In this document: positions 1 through 9,034 of the stretch, one piece after another
How the letters are laid out: the number at the start of each line of letters is the position of its first letter
Numbering within the stretch: position 1 is the stretch's first letter
Assembly (NCBI RefSeq): GCF_013155265.1
Contig: NZ_JABJXU010000008.1
Coordinates: forward strand, 62,001-126,000
DNA: 64,000 nt
Direction: 5' to 3'
From: Enterococcus sp. MMGLQ5-1
GTDB lineage: Bacteria; Bacillota; Bacilli; Lactobacillales; Streptococcaceae
Position numbers and translations under genes: made by a program
Notes under the pieces: generated by a model
The model's input: the letters and a program-made list of their open reading frames with translations, nothing else
Databases searched by the model: none
Told to the model about the DNA's origin: nothing

Positions 1-144
1 ATGACCATCTCAATTCCGATTATATTCATGGTGATTCAAACAATTATTTTAGGTATTATTTGTTACTTTGTTCAATATCTTGATTGGAATAAACGAATTG
101 TGATAATCGATTTAAAAGGTGATGCAGACGATGAAGAATACTAA
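1..144 (+). CDS. Small membrane protein, possibly 5'-truncated by the window edge
   Basis: An open frame runs from the first base of the window to a TAA at 142-144. The first codon is ATG, but the frame may begin upstream, so this may be only a C-terminal piece. The 47 visible residues are one hydrophobic segment (about residues 4-24) followed by a charged tail ending in an acidic run (DADDEEY). The stop overlaps the start of the next membrane-protein gene, which suggests co-transcription. I do not recognise a family and assign no function. Confidence 0.55.
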   Translation: MTISIPIIFMVIQTIILGIICYFVQYLDWNKRIVIIDLKGDADDEEY

Positions 145-709
145 ACATTTACAGCTTATCAAACGTGTTGATATTTTGGAAAATCGGAGGACGGTCATTT
201 ATCTCAACTTACTGACAATTCCTTTATTAATCATATTTGTATTTATCTTTAAATTAATTGTAGATTTAACACGAATGCTATTTGTAGAGAATAGTAATAT
301 TTCATTCATGAATTTTTTCGCGTTTGCGATGTTCTTGATTATTAGCTTAATTATTCACGAATTAATCCATGGTTTATTTTTTAAAATATTTAATCCACAA
401 GGCAAGCTGAAATTTGGTTTCAAAAGTGGTATGCTTTATGCTTCAAGTGTTGATTCTTATTATTCCAAAATCCAAGCAATCCTAATTTTAATGGCACCCT
501 TTACAATTTTGACGGTTTTATATAGTCTTTTGTTTTTTTTACAGATTATGACACCACTTTTTTATATCTCAATTGCTGCACTTCATGGTAGTGGTTGTAT
601 TGGCGATTTTTGGTTTACTTACCTGCTTTTGAAATCCCCTAAAAATATTGTAATGTGTGATACTAAAGTTGGTATTGATATTTATTTGGTAAAAGAAGCT
701 AGTAATTAA
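131..709 (+). CDS. DUF3267-like membrane metalloprotease-type protein
   Basis: A 192-residue integral membrane protein with about four hydrophobic segments. An HELIH motif at residues 76-80 lies inside a membrane segment and matches the HExxH zinc site of intramembrane metalloproteases; the arrangement resembles DUF3267 proteins, whose substrates are unknown. GTG (119) and ATG (122) lie upstream in frame, but the AAAGGTGA ribosome site at 115-122 is correctly spaced only for the ATG at 131. It overlaps the end of the preceding small membrane-protein gene. The family call is moderate, and proteolytic activity is inference from the HExxH motif alone. Confidence 0.6.
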   Translation: MKNTKHLQLIKRVDILENRRTVIYLNLLTIPLLIIFVFIFKLIVDLTRMLFVENSNISFMNFFAFAMFLIISLIIHELIHGLFFKIFNPQGKLKFGFKSGMLYASSVDSYYSKIQAILILMAPFTILTVLYSLLFFLQIMTPLFYISIAALHGSGCIGDFWFTYLLLKSPKNIVMCDTKVGIDIYLVKEASN

Positions 710-802
710 TAACGAGGCTTAGAAAAAAGTCTAATGTTTTGAGTTATTCATATGAAAATACAGAAAATAGCTAAAATTATCAAAGTTTTTAAGGGTTTAA
801 GG

Positions 803-830
803 TTGAACATTTGGAAAATTAAGTTATAAT
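803..830 (+). promoter_or_regulatory. tuf promoter
   Basis: TTGAAC (803-808) and TATAAT (825-830) with a 16-bp spacer lie about 90 bp before tuf, which also has a strong AGGAGGT ribosome site at 904-910. tuf is therefore transcribed alone here, not from an str operon. Confidence 0.75.
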
Positions 831-920
831 AGAAAAAGTGAAGATTAGAGATAATGACCTTTTATGCGGTAAAACTAATCTCAACTACTATTTTTTTAAC
901 CACAGGAGGTTTTTTACAAA

Positions 921-2108
921 ATGGCAAAAGAAAAATATGATCGCAGTAAACCACACGTTAATATTGGTACTATCGGACACGTTGACCATGGTAAAACTAC
1001 GTTAACAGCTGCAATCTCTAAAGTATTAGCTGATGCACAAGGTAAACAAGCAACTGACTTTGCTTCTATCGATGCTGCACCAGAAGAACGCGAACGCGGT
1101 ATTACAATCAATACAGCTCACGTTGAATATGAAACAGCTAAACGTCACTATGCGCATATCGATGCCCCAGGTCACGCGGACTACGTTAAAAACATGATCA
1201 CTGGTGCGGCTCAAATGGACGGTGCAATCTTAGTAGTATCTGCTACAGATGGTCCTATGCCACAAACACGTGAACATATCCTTTTATCTCGTCAAGTAGG
1301 TGTTAAATACCTTATTGTTTTCTTAAACAAGGTTGACTTAGTAGACGACGAAGAATTATTAGAATTAGTTGAAATGGAAGTTCGTGATTTATTATCTGAA
1401 TACGATTTCCCAGGCGACGATACACCAGTTATTGCTGGTTCAGCTCTTGGTGCACTTAATGGTGAACAACAATGGGTTGATAAGGTTATGGAATTAATGG
1501 ATACTGTTGATGAGTATATCCCAACTCCAGAACGTGATACTGACAAACCATTATTAATGCCAGTCGAAGATGTATTCTCAATCACTGGTCGTGGTACTGT
1601 TGCTTCAGGACGTATTGACCGTGGTCAAGTTAAAACGAATGATGAAATTGAAATCGTTGGTATTGCACCTGAAACACGTAAAGCTGTCGTTACAGGAATT
1701 GAAATGTTCCGTAAAACTTTGGATTACGGTGAAGCAGGGGATAACGTAGGGATTCTTTTACGTGGTATCCAACGTGATGAAATCCAACGTGGTCAAGTTA
1801 TTGCGAAACCAGGTTCAATTACACCTCATACTAAATTTAAAGGTGAAATCTACGTATTATCAAAAGAAGAAGGTGGACGTCATACACCATTCTTCACAAA
1901 CTACCGTCCTCAGTTCTACTTCCGTACAACTGACGTAACTGGTAATATCCAATTGCCAGCTGACGTTGAAATGGTAATGCCTGGTGATAACGTTACAATC
2001 GACGTTGAATTAATTCACCCAATCGCCGTTGAAAAAGGAACTACATTCTCTATCCGTGAAGGTGGACGTACTGTTGGTTCTGGTATTGTTACTGAAATCG
2101 AAGCTTAA
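921..2108 (+). CDS. tuf: Elongation factor Tu
   Basis: A 395-residue translational GTPase that delivers aminoacyl-tRNA to the ribosomal A site. The G1 loop GHVDHGKT is at residues 19-26, followed by the DAPGH G3 motif and NKVD G4 motif. Domains 2 and 3 follow, ending at about the usual length. The start is fixed by an AGGAGGT ribosome site. Codon use is strongly biased, as expected for a highly expressed gene. It has its own promoter and terminator, so it is monocistronic and separated from fusA and rpsL. Identification is secure. Confidence 0.98.
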   Translation: MAKEKYDRSKPHVNIGTIGHVDHGKTTLTAAISKVLADAQGKQATDFASIDAAPEERERGITINTAHVEYETAKRHYAHIDAPGHADYVKNMITGAAQMDGAILVVSATDGPMPQTREHILLSRQVGVKYLIVFLNKVDLVDDEELLELVEMEVRDLLSEYDFPGDDTPVIAGSALGALNGEQQWVDKVMELMDTVDEYIPTPERDTDKPLLMPVEDVFSITGRGTVASGRIDRGQVKTNDEIEIVGIAPETRKAVVTGIEMFRKTLDYGEAGDNVGILLRGIQRDEIQRGQVIAKPGSITPHTKFKGEIYVLSKEEGGRHTPFFTNYRPQFYFRTTDVTGNIQLPADVEMVMPGDNVTIDVELIHPIAVEKGTTFSIREGGRTVGSGIVTEIEA

Positions 2109-2126
2109 TTTTAAATTTCGCTTTTC

Positions 2127-2162
2127 AAACCGTTTAGACGTAATTGTCTAGGCGGTTTTTTT
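2127..2162 (+). terminator. tuf terminator
   Basis: Imperfect stem (AAACCG and TTTAGAC pairing with GTCTA and CGGTTT) followed by seven T residues, 18 bp after tuf. Confidence 0.85.
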
Positions 2163-2171
2163 GTTGGCTGC

Positions 2172-2201
2172 TTGACAGTTCACTGAATCGTTGGCTATAG
2201 T
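2172..2201 (+). promoter_or_regulatory. Promoter for the MFS gene at 2251
   Basis: TTGACA (2172-2177) and TATAGT (2196-2201) with an 18-bp spacer, about 50 bp before the MFS start codon. Confidence 0.6.
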
Positions 2202-2250
2202 GGAAGTTAGTGATGAAAAGGGTTACTTGATAGATTAGGAGTATCAGACA

Positions 2251-3384
2251 ATGGTAAAACAGCATAAATTACAGTTAACATTATTGATTTTTTTAATATT
2301 TATTTCACTTGGCTTACCTGATTCAATTATGGGGAGTGGTTGGCCGAGTATCCGTTCCGATTTTGATTTACAAGCGCGAGATATTAGCATTTATACCTCT
2401 GTTGGCTTGATTTTTTCAATTATTACCAGTTATTTTTATCCATTTTTGACCAAATATTTAAGCTTAAAGCAAATTATCATATTAAGCATTAGTGCAGTCG
2501 TTATTGGACTTGGGCTAATCAGCATTGTGCCTAATGCCTTGTTATTATTTTTAGCATTTCCCTTTTTAGGCATGGGACAAGGGGCAATTGATGTTGCGGT
2601 TAATATTTTTGCCGCTAAAAATTTTTCAAAGCGGACAATGAGCTTCTTACACGGCTTCTACGGTGTGGGTGCAAGCTTATCTAGTCTGTTCGTGGCGATT
2701 TTTTTAAAAACAGCTTTCGGCTGGCGTGGGGCTACAGTAATCATTTTAGTTTGCCAATTAGTTATTTTATTGTCAGTTGTGTTGAATGGTAAGCTTTTTA
2801 TTGAGAAAAAAGAAGAGATTGATGTGACGCAAAAAATGGCGAGAGTCGTATTAAATTTTCGCCATTATTTAGGGCCATTATTCTATTTATTTTATGGCAT
2901 TGAATTAGTTGTCGGCAGCTTTTTATCTACTTATATGAAAGAAGTACATCATTTGTCAGGCTCACAATCAGCAGGCATGACAGCGATATTTCTTTTCGCA
3001 TTGACATTGGGACGTTTTACAAATGGCTTGGTGACGCATCGTTTAACAGAAACGCGTATTTTGCAAATGCAATTTATTTGCAGTATTTTTGGTATCGTAC
3101 TCTTGCCCGCACAACCAACGATTGCTTCATTCTTAATTGGTTACGGTTTTTCAGTGCTATTTCCGATGCTGATGAGTATGCCACATCAGCATTACGAAGA
3201 AGTAATTGCAAATCGGATTGTTAATTTACAGATGACCTTCGCAAATATTGGTATTCTAGTCTTACCTGTACTATTTGGCTTCCTGATTCAGGCAATTGGT
3301 TTTCAGTATTTTCCGTTATTATTGAGTATCAATATCATAATATTAATTATGATTGTGATCGGTGTTGTTAGAGCAAAAGGCTAA
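2251..3384 (+). CDS. Major facilitator superfamily transporter
   Basis: A 377-residue polytopic membrane protein with about 12 predicted helices and the overall MFS layout. The N-terminal stretch with GLPDSIMGSGWP and the first-half loop GMGQGAIDVAVN resemble the FucP/YbjJ-type branch, which includes sugar carriers and uncharacterised efflux proteins. An AGGAG ribosome site precedes the ATG, and the gene has its own promoter. No neighbouring metabolic gene hints at the substrate. The superfamily is certain; the substrate is unknown. Confidence 0.8.
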   Translation: MVKQHKLQLTLLIFLIFISLGLPDSIMGSGWPSIRSDFDLQARDISIYTSVGLIFSIITSYFYPFLTKYLSLKQIIILSISAVVIGLGLISIVPNALLLFLAFPFLGMGQGAIDVAVNIFAAKNFSKRTMSFLHGFYGVGASLSSLFVAIFLKTAFGWRGATVIILVCQLVILLSVVLNGKLFIEKKEEIDVTQKMARVVLNFRHYLGPLFYLFYGIELVVGSFLSTYMKEVHHLSGSQSAGMTAIFLFALTLGRFTNGLVTHRLTETRILQMQFICSIFGIVLLPAQPTIASFLIGYGFSVLFPMLMSMPHQHYEEVIANRIVNLQMTFANIGILVLPVLFGFLIQAIGFQYFPLLLSINIIILIMIVIGVVRAKG

Positions 3385-3445
3385 TTGACTCGAATTGATT
3401 AATTTAATTATTAATTTATAACGTTTTCTTATCATTTAGATTGGT

Positions 3446-3473
3446 TTGCGAATTGGCTCATTCATGCTAGAAT
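3446..3473 (+). promoter_or_regulatory. Extended -10 promoter for the DUF4651-like/thioredoxin/ytpR cluster
   Basis: TTGCGA (3446-3451), 16-bp spacer, TAGAAT (3468-3473) preceded by TGC (extended -10), about 70 bp before the first gene of the cluster. Confidence 0.6.
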
Positions 3474-3545
3474 AATATTATAAGTAAAAATGATTGCTAG
3501 GTATCTTATTGTGAGACAATCCGTAGATTAGATTGGAGTGAATAG

Positions 3546-3857
3546 ATGAAAAAAAGAACGAAATTTGGTTTAGTTGTTGGTACGTCGGCATTGGTAACAG
3601 GTATTGCAATTTATCAGGTTAGGCAGCGGGCAAAGCGACAACGAGCGAGAGCACTTGAAAAAATGAATCGTTACTTTGATGATCAAGGCGTTATCATCAC
3701 TTCATGGATATACGAAGAAGTTGCTTTAGATGAAGCAACCCCAATTTTTAAAGGTGGGATTATTGTTGAGGTTGACCATGAGCCGCAGACCTTCGAATTT
3801 ACAATTAACGCAAATACTTTAGAAATTATTGGAATTGAGGCAGTTAAGGATGATTAA
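3546..3857 (+). CDS. DUF4651-like small membrane-anchored protein
   Basis: A 103-residue protein with one N-terminal hydrophobic helix (about residues 7-23), a very basic stretch (RQRAKRQRARA) and a small soluble domain. Size, topology and position directly before a thioredoxin and ytpR resemble the DUF4651 proteins of streptococci, whose role is unknown. Its stop overlaps the start of the thioredoxin gene by 8 bp, so translation is probably coupled. The assignment rests on context and general sequence appearance, not a clear motif. Confidence 0.6.
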   Translation: MKKRTKFGLVVGTSALVTGIAIYQVRQRAKRQRARALEKMNRYFDDQGVIITSWIYEEVALDEATPIFKGGIIVEVDHEPQTFEFTINANTLEIIGIEAVKDD

Positions 3858-4170
3858 ACCAAAGTCTTATGAAGAAATTGCGCAGTCTATTGAAAATGGA
3901 CAGAATATCTTATTTTTTACGGCTGCCTGGTGTGGTGATTGTCGTTTTATCAAGCCATTAATGCCAGAAATTGAGGCTGAGCATCCTGAGTTTAAGTTTA
4001 TTGAGATTGATCGTGATCAATTTATGGATTTAGCGGTTAAATGGGATATTTTCGGTATTCCAAGCTTTGTGGTGATTAAAGATGGCAAGGAAATCGGTCG
4101 CTTAGTCAATAAGGCACGTAAGACGAAGGCAGAAATAACAAAATTTATTGAAGAATTAGGAGTCGAATAA
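3850..4170 (+). CDS. Thioredoxin-like protein (YtpP type)
   Basis: A 106-residue thioredoxin-fold protein. The active site is W27-CGDC (C28, C31), which differs from the classical WCGPC, and the cis-proline loop is in GIPSFVV. A TTG at 3829 is in frame upstream, but ATG 3850 with GAGG at 3837-3840 is better. In Bacillus subtilis ytpP lies next to ytpQ-ytpR, and here the gene directly precedes ytpR. It probably reduces disulphides of a specific partner. The fold call is secure; the physiological role is not known. Confidence 0.88.
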   Translation: MIKPKSYEEIAQSIENGQNILFFTAAWCGDCRFIKPLMPEIEAEHPEFKFIEIDRDQFMDLAVKWDIFGIPSFVVIKDGKEIGRLVNKARKTKAEITKFIEELGVE

Positions 4171-4173
4171 ATC

Positions 4174-4803
4174 GTGATTGTAACTTATAATCCTGAGCAT
4201 GTTGGAGATGTTTTAATGGTAATTGTGGCAAATGATCAAAAAGAGGCGGTTGATTTTGAAAGAAAAGGCGATTTAGCACGAATTTTTCTTCAATCTTCGA
4301 ATCAAACGGTTGGCTGGAATTTATTTAATGCCAGTGAACATTTAGCTGATTTAGCTGGTAACGGGCAAATCCTTTTGACTGAAGCGCAGCTTGCCAAAAT
4401 GAATCAGCTTTTGGCAGACAGTGGCTTTTCAGAGCAATTGACTGCGGATAATCAGCCTAAGATAGTAATCGGCTATGTCGAGTCACTTGAACCACATCCT
4501 GATAGTGATCATTTAAATATTGCTCAGGTTGCCATTGGTGAGGCGGTTTTACAAATTGTTGCAGGTGCGCCAAATATTGAGCAGGGTCAAAAGGTAGTGG
4601 TCTGCCGTGATGGTGCGATGCTGCCAAATGGTACTTTAATCTTTGCTGGTGAATTACGAGGGATAAAGAGTGAAGGTATGCTTGCAGCAGCGCGTGAGTT
4701 ATCTCTGCCAAATGCACCGCAAAAGCGTGGTATTTTAGTTTTACCAGCTGAGCTTGAGGTTGGTATTCCATTTGATGCTAAAGCGCATTGGCACACAATA
4801 TAG
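4174..4803 (+). CDS. ytpR: YtpR-family tRNA-binding domain protein
   Basis: A 209-residue protein with an N-terminal DUF4479-like region and a C-terminal OB-fold tRNA-binding domain, as in the N-terminus of the phenylalanyl-tRNA synthetase beta chain. The run VGYVESLEPHPDSDHL and the later IKSEGML are hallmarks of the EMAP/tRNA_bind fold. It starts at GTG with AGGAGT 10 bp upstream, 3 bp after the thioredoxin stop. The Bacillus homologue is a free-standing tRNA-binding protein of unclear function. The domain call is confident. Confidence 0.9.
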   Translation: MIVTYNPEHVGDVLMVIVANDQKEAVDFERKGDLARIFLQSSNQTVGWNLFNASEHLADLAGNGQILLTEAQLAKMNQLLADSGFSEQLTADNQPKIVIGYVESLEPHPDSDHLNIAQVAIGEAVLQIVAGAPNIEQGQKVVVCRDGAMLPNGTLIFAGELRGIKSEGMLAAARELSLPNAPQKRGILVLPAELEVGIPFDAKAHWHTI

Positions 4804-4807
4804 TTTT

Positions 4808-4854
4808 AAAAAGCACATGGACTAACGAATAATCGTTTAATTCATGTGCTTTTT
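4808..4854. terminator. Bidirectional terminator between ytpR and nrdF
   Basis: AAAAAGCACATG pairs with CATGTGCTTTTT around an AT-rich loop, giving U-tracts on both strands between two convergent genes. Confidence 0.85.
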
Positions 4855-4887
4855 ACAGTTTTTAATTAGTCACTCTTCAGCTTTGAA

Positions 4888-5871
4888 CTATGACGAGAAG
4901 CCAATCAGATAGTCATCATCGCTCATTGCTTCAACCTCACCAAGTAGGTAGCCATTACCAACCTGCGAGAAGAAGTCATGGTTACTAGTTCCTGTCGAGA
5001 TGCCGTTCATAACGATTGGATTAACGTCTTGGTCAGTGTCTGGGAACAATGGATCTTGACCGAGATTCATCAAGGCTTTATTAGCATTATAACGTAAGAA
5101 GGTTTTTACCTCCTCGGCCCAACCAATTTCTCCATAAAGCTCTTCAGTATAAGCTTCTTCATTTTCATAAAGCTCATAAAGTAAGTTATACATCCAATCC
5201 TTTAGCTTTTCTTGTTCCGCCTCAGGTAAGTCGAAGAAGCCAAGCTGAAATTTATAGCCGATATAAGTACCATGTACTGATTCATCACGAATAATCAGTT
5301 TAATAATTTCAGCAACATTTGCTAGCTTATTATTGCCTAGATAATAAAGTGGTGTGTAGAAGCCTGAATAAAAGAGAAAGGTTTCTAAGAAAACGCTCGC
5401 TACCTTTTTCTCTAAGGCAGAACCAGTTTTATAAATTTCATTGACAATCTTAGCCTTTTTTTGCAAATAAGGATTGGTGTGTGTCCACTCAAAAATTTCA
5501 TCAATTTCCTTTTTGGTATTCAAGGTTGAAAAGATTGATGAATAGCTTTTAGCATGTACACTTTCCATAAATTGAATATTATTAAAAACGGCTTCTTCAT
5601 GAGGCGTGCGGATATCACGTCTTAAGGCTTCAATCCCAGACTCAGATTGAACCGTATCTAATAAGGTTAGGCCACCAAAAACATGAGCAACTAAATCTTT
5701 TTCTTGCTGTGATAATTTGCGCCAATCATCTAAATCATTAGATAGTGGAATTCGAGTGTCTAACCAAAATTGCTCAGTCAGCTTTTCCCAAGTTGACTTA
5801 TCGATATTATCCTCGATTTCATTCCAGTTAATTGCTGTATAGTAGGTTTCTTTTAAATTAACTTCGCTCAT
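4888..5871 (-). CDS. nrdF: Class Ib ribonucleotide reductase small subunit
   Basis: A 327-residue R2F protein that carries the dinuclear Mn/Fe centre and tyrosyl radical for deoxyribonucleotide synthesis. Metal ligands fit D72, E103 and H106, then the Glu of FLETF and Glu/His of RDESVHG. Y110 in the HAKSYSS context matches the radical tyrosine. It is the last gene of nrdHIEF on the minus strand, 31 bp after nrdE. Length is normal and the C-terminal tail that docks into NrdE is present. Confidence 0.97.
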   Translation of the reverse strand: MSEVNLKETYYTAINWNEIEDNIDKSTWEKLTEQFWLDTRIPLSNDLDDWRKLSQQEKDLVAHVFGGLTLLDTVQSESGIEALRRDIRTPHEEAVFNNIQFMESVHAKSYSSIFSTLNTKKEIDEIFEWTHTNPYLQKKAKIVNEIYKTGSALEKKVASVFLETFLFYSGFYTPLYYLGNNKLANVAEIIKLIIRDESVHGTYIGYKFQLGFFDLPEAEQEKLKDWMYNLLYELYENEEAYTEELYGEIGWAEEVKTFLRYNANKALMNLGQDPLFPDTDQDVNPIVMNGISTGTSNHDFFSQVGNGYLLGEVEAMSDDDYLIGFSS

Positions 5872-5902
5872 AATGTCTCCTAAAACTACTGATTGTTAAT
5901 TG

Positions 5903-8062
5903 CTAAATGGTACAGCTTTCACACTGATTTGCACCAATCTCGCCACCATCATCTGTGAAGGTACGGATATAGTAAATTGATTTGATGCCTTTATAATAAG
6001 CATAATTTCTCAAGATATTGAGATCACGAGTTGTTTGTTTTGTACCTGTTTTCCATTCATAAATGCCCTTAGGAATTTCACTACGGATAAATAGGGTTAA
6101 TGATAAGCCTTGATCTACATGCTCAGTAGCTGCTGCGTAAACATCAATTACTTTTCGCATATCCATATCATAGGCAGAAGTGTAATAGCTCATCGTATCA
6201 TTATTTAAAAATGGTGCAGGATAGTAAATTTTTCCAATTTTCTTTTCTTGGCGCTCTTCAATCCGTTGCGTAATTGGATGAATCGAAGCAGAAGTGTCAT
6301 TGATATAGGAAATAGAGCCGTTTGGTGCTACTGCAAGTCGGTTCTGATGATATAAGCCGTCTTTTTGAATTGCGTCTCTCAGCGCTTCCCAGTCCTCCAC
6401 AGTTGGTATGTGATGTGCCTCAAATAAATGCTTCACCGTTTCTGATTTTGGCACATAAGCGCCATCAAGATATTTATCGAAATAGCTACCATCTGCATAT
6501 TTTGATTTTTCAAAGCCGACAAAGCTTTCGCCACGCTCACTGGCAATTTGATTGGATGCTACTAGACTCCAGTAATTTAAAAGCATAAAGTAAATGCTTG
6601 TAAATTCAACGGATTCAGCAGAGCCGTATTCAAGCTGATTTTTAGCAAGGAAGGTATGAAGCCCCATTGCGCCTAAGCCAATGGTATGTGCTTCATGATT
6701 CCCCTTTTGGATACTAGGTACCGCATCAATATTAGAGTGATCAGTAACATAAGTTAAAGCACGAACCATTGTATCGATTGATTTACCAAAATTAGGAGAG
6801 TCCATTAAATTAACAATATTTGTTGAACCTAAATTGCATGAAATATCTGTTCCCATTGTTAAATATTCTTGGCTATCAGAAATAATGCTTGTTTTTTGAA
6901 CCTGCATGATTTCTGAACAGAGATTACTCATCACAATTTTACCATCAATCGCATTGGCTTTATTTGCAGTATCAATATTAATAACATAAGGATAACCAGA
7001 TTCTTGTTGCAGCTTAGAAATTTCTTGTTCAAGCTCACGAGCAGAAATCTTCTTTTTACGGATAGCTGGGTTTGCAACTAAGTTGTCATATTCTTTGGTA
7101 ATATCAATATAGTTAAATGGTATGCCATAGACACGTTCGACAGAGTATGGTGAAAATAAGTACATTTCTTTATTTTCACGAACTAACTCATAAAATTTAT
7201 CTGGAATGGTCACACCAAGTGACAAGGTTTTTACCCGGACTTTTTCATCAGCATTTTCTTTTTTTGTTGAAAGAAAGGCTAGAATATCTGGATGAAAAAC
7301 GCTTAAATAAACCACACCGGCACCTTGACGCTGCCCTAATTGGTTAGAGTAGGAAAAGCTGTCCTCAAATAATTTCATCACTGGTACAACGCCACTAGCT
7401 GCTTCCTCAATCCCCTTGATCGGACTGCCAGCTTCGCGTAAATTAGATAATGAGATACCAACACCACCACCAATGCGTGAAAGCTGTAATGCTGAATTAA
7501 TGCTTCTGCCAATTGAATTCATGTCATCTGTTACTTGAATTAAGAAGCAAGAAACCAGTTCGCCACGACGTTTACGACCGGCATTTAGAAATGAAGGCGT
7601 TGCAGGCTGGTAACGCTGGTGAATCATCTCGTTAGCCAAGTCTAAAGCTAATGCTTCATCACCATCTGCAAAGTAGAGCGCATTGAAAATGACCCGATCT
7701 TCAAGTGTTTCCAAATATTGCTCATTATCGTTGGTTTTTAAAGCGTACTGCGAATAGAATTTATAAGCAGCCATAAAAGACTTGAATTGGAATTGACTTT
7801 GATAAACGGTTTGGAAAATTGTTTTAATAAACTCCGATTTATATTGCTTTAAAAATTCAGTTTCAATATAATCCTGTTCAACTAAATAGTCCAATTTTTC
7901 TGCTAAAGTATCAAAAACCAGTAAATTTGGTTTGACGTTTTCGTTTAAGAAAGCCTCCAAGGCTTCCTTATCCTTATGTAATGGAATTTGACCGTTGATT
8001 GGCCGATTGATTTCATTGTTTAGTCTGAAATAGGTTACATTTTCTAGATTTTTTAAACTCAT
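5903..8062 (-). CDS. nrdE: Class Ib ribonucleotide reductase large subunit
   Basis: A 719-residue catalytic subunit that reduces NDPs to dNDPs. The radical-site motif NLCSE, the redox cysteine pair (VSCFL and ISCNLGSTN) and the C-terminal CESC shuttle pair (GANQCESCTI) are all present. There is no extended N-terminal ATP-cone, as expected for class Ib. The start ATG overlaps the nrdI stop by 4 bp (ATGA), implying translational coupling. Confidence 0.97.
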   Translation of the reverse strand: MSLKNLENVTYFRLNNEINRPINGQIPLHKDKEALEAFLNENVKPNLLVFDTLAEKLDYLVEQDYIETEFLKQYKSEFIKTIFQTVYQSQFQFKSFMAAYKFYSQYALKTNDNEQYLETLEDRVIFNALYFADGDEALALDLANEMIHQRYQPATPSFLNAGRKRRGELVSCFLIQVTDDMNSIGRSINSALQLSRIGGGVGISLSNLREAGSPIKGIEEAASGVVPVMKLFEDSFSYSNQLGQRQGAGVVYLSVFHPDILAFLSTKKENADEKVRVKTLSLGVTIPDKFYELVRENKEMYLFSPYSVERVYGIPFNYIDITKEYDNLVANPAIRKKKISARELEQEISKLQQESGYPYVINIDTANKANAIDGKIVMSNLCSEIMQVQKTSIISDSQEYLTMGTDISCNLGSTNIVNLMDSPNFGKSIDTMVRALTYVTDHSNIDAVPSIQKGNHEAHTIGLGAMGLHTFLAKNQLEYGSAESVEFTSIYFMLLNYWSLVASNQIASERGESFVGFEKSKYADGSYFDKYLDGAYVPKSETVKHLFEAHHIPTVEDWEALRDAIQKDGLYHQNRLAVAPNGSISYINDTSASIHPITQRIEERQEKKIGKIYYPAPFLNNDTMSYYTSAYDMDMRKVIDVYAAATEHVDQGLSLTLFIRSEIPKGIYEWKTGTKQTTRDLNILRNYAYYKGIKSIYYIRTFTDDGGEIGANQCESCTI

Positions 8063-8433
8063 AAGCGTTCACTTTCCATATTATTAATAATTTTTTGAAC
8101 ATTTGCGACATCAGTAGGTGTACCACTGAATTCAAGTCCGTATAGAACAGGGAGATTGTATTCGGCTGCTAAATCTTTTGCAGTATAAATGAATAAATCT
8201 GCAAAATTTTTGTTACCAGTACCAATGATTCCCTTGCAATAGGATAAATTTGTTTCAAATTCTAAAAATTGATTCGCAATTTCGGTCATATCTGGATCAT
8301 AGGTTGGCACAATTAGAATGTAATTGGTATTAACATTTAAAAAAGGATTGCTAGAAATATCTGAGCTAGCGAATCCTAATTTATTGACAAATCTTCTTGT
8401 TTGCCCGGTTAAAGAAAAAAAAATAATTTCCAT
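8059..8433 (-). CDS. nrdI: NrdI flavodoxin-like activator of NrdF
   Basis: A 124-residue flavodoxin-like protein. In class Ib systems NrdI supplies the oxidant that assembles the manganese-tyrosyl radical in NrdF. The FMN phosphate loop SLTGQTRRF is at the N-terminus, and GIIGTGNKNFADLF is the characteristic second loop. It overlaps nrdH by 1 bp and nrdE by 4 bp, the compact order expected for nrdHIEF. Confidence 0.95.
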   Translation of the reverse strand: MEIIFFSLTGQTRRFVNKLGFASSDISSNPFLNVNTNYILIVPTYDPDMTEIANQFLEFETNLSYCKGIIGTGNKNFADLFIYTAKDLAAEYNLPVLYGLEFSGTPTDVANVQKIINNMESERL

Positions 8434-8660
8434 TAAGCAAGTAATTCTTTCAATTCATTTGGGCGGAATCCAGAAAAGGTTTTATTGCCTGCTTCAATAA
8501 CTGGTAAAGCTTGGAAGCCGAGTCCTTTAACATAATCAATCATTTCGGGCTGCTCTTCTACATTAATTTCTGTATAGTTAACATGCTTATCATCTAAAAA
8601 TCTTTTTACCATTTTACATTGCATGCAATTTACCTTTGAGAATACTTTAATATCGTTCAT
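8433..8660 (-). CDS. nrdH: NrdH glutaredoxin-like reductant
   Basis: A 75-residue glutaredoxin-like protein with thioredoxin-like behaviour that reduces NrdE. The CMQC active site is at residues 12-15, followed by KMVKRFLD. The C-terminal SGFRPNEL is the usual NrdH signature. It is the first gene of the operon and has a good GAGGTG ribosome site. Length is typical. Confidence 0.96.
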   Translation of the reverse strand: MNDIKVFSKVNCMQCKMVKRFLDDKHVNYTEINVEEQPEMIDYVKGLGFQALPVIEAGNKTFSGFRPNELKELLA

Positions 8661-8694
8661 TTTTTATCACCTCTAAAATTTATTAACTGTACTT

Positions 8695-8723
8695 AGTCTA
8701 ATGTTTCTAGTAGCTGATGTCAA
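8695..8723 (-). promoter_or_regulatory. nrdHIEF promoter
   Basis: On the minus strand, TTGACA (8718-8723), 17-bp spacer, TAGACT (8695-8700), 35 bp before nrdH. Two NrdR-type boxes lie directly upstream of the -35. Confidence 0.8.
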
Positions 8724-8730
8724 TAATAAA

Positions 8731-8746
8731 ACACTATATATTGTGT
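8731..8746. promoter_or_regulatory. NrdR box 1 (promoter-proximal)
   Basis: ACACTATATATTGTGT fits the NrdR consensus ACAC-WATATAW-GTGT over its whole length. It ends 7 bp upstream of the nrd -35. NrdR is the ATP/dATP-sensing repressor of ribonucleotide reductase genes. Confidence 0.85.
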
Positions 8747-8761
8747 TAAAATTAAAAATAA

Positions 8762-8777
8762 AGACTAAATGTAGTGG
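8762..8777. promoter_or_regulatory. NrdR box 2 (distal, weaker)
   Basis: AGACTAAATGTAGTGG matches the consensus at 12 of 16 positions. It starts exactly 31 bp from box 1, three helical turns, which is the usual spacing of paired NrdR boxes. Confidence 0.7.
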
Positions 8778-8958
8778 TAAACCGCGATTAATAAGACTTT
8801 GTCTCTGCTTGAAATTTTCCGCTGCATTTATAAATTAAAAGTTAGCGGGTTAAAAATTTAATTTTATCTTTTTTAAGACGATAGTTATTTTAATTGAGCA
8901 TATAAATTGACATTTTTGTTATATTTTTTAATTTTTTCTAGCGAATTTGTCAGAACCC

Positions 8959-8986
8959 TTGCAAAAGTATTCAATTGTGCTAAAAT
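8959..8986 (+). promoter_or_regulatory. feoA-feoB promoter
   Basis: TTGCAA (8959-8964), 16-bp spacer, TAAAAT (8981-8986) with a TGC extended -10 element. A Fur box begins 10 bp downstream, covering the expected transcript start. The rest of the 374-bp nrdH-feoA gap is AT-rich, with no further gene seen. Confidence 0.75.
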
Positions 8987-8996
8987 GTAGCTGTTT

Positions 8997-9015
8997 GAGA
9001 ATGATTATCATAATC
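8997..9015. promoter_or_regulatory. Fur box before feoA
   Basis: GAGAATGATTATCATAATC matches the 19-bp Fur consensus (GATAATGATAATCATTATC) at 16 positions. It lies just after the feo -10, so bound Fur would block transcription when iron is sufficient. Confidence 0.8.
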
Positions 9016-9034
9016 GGAAGGCTGACGTGGAACT

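Noticed and set aside
4457-4771. Minus-strand frames inside ytpR
   Set aside because: They overlap a clear YtpR coding region and lack ribosome sites.
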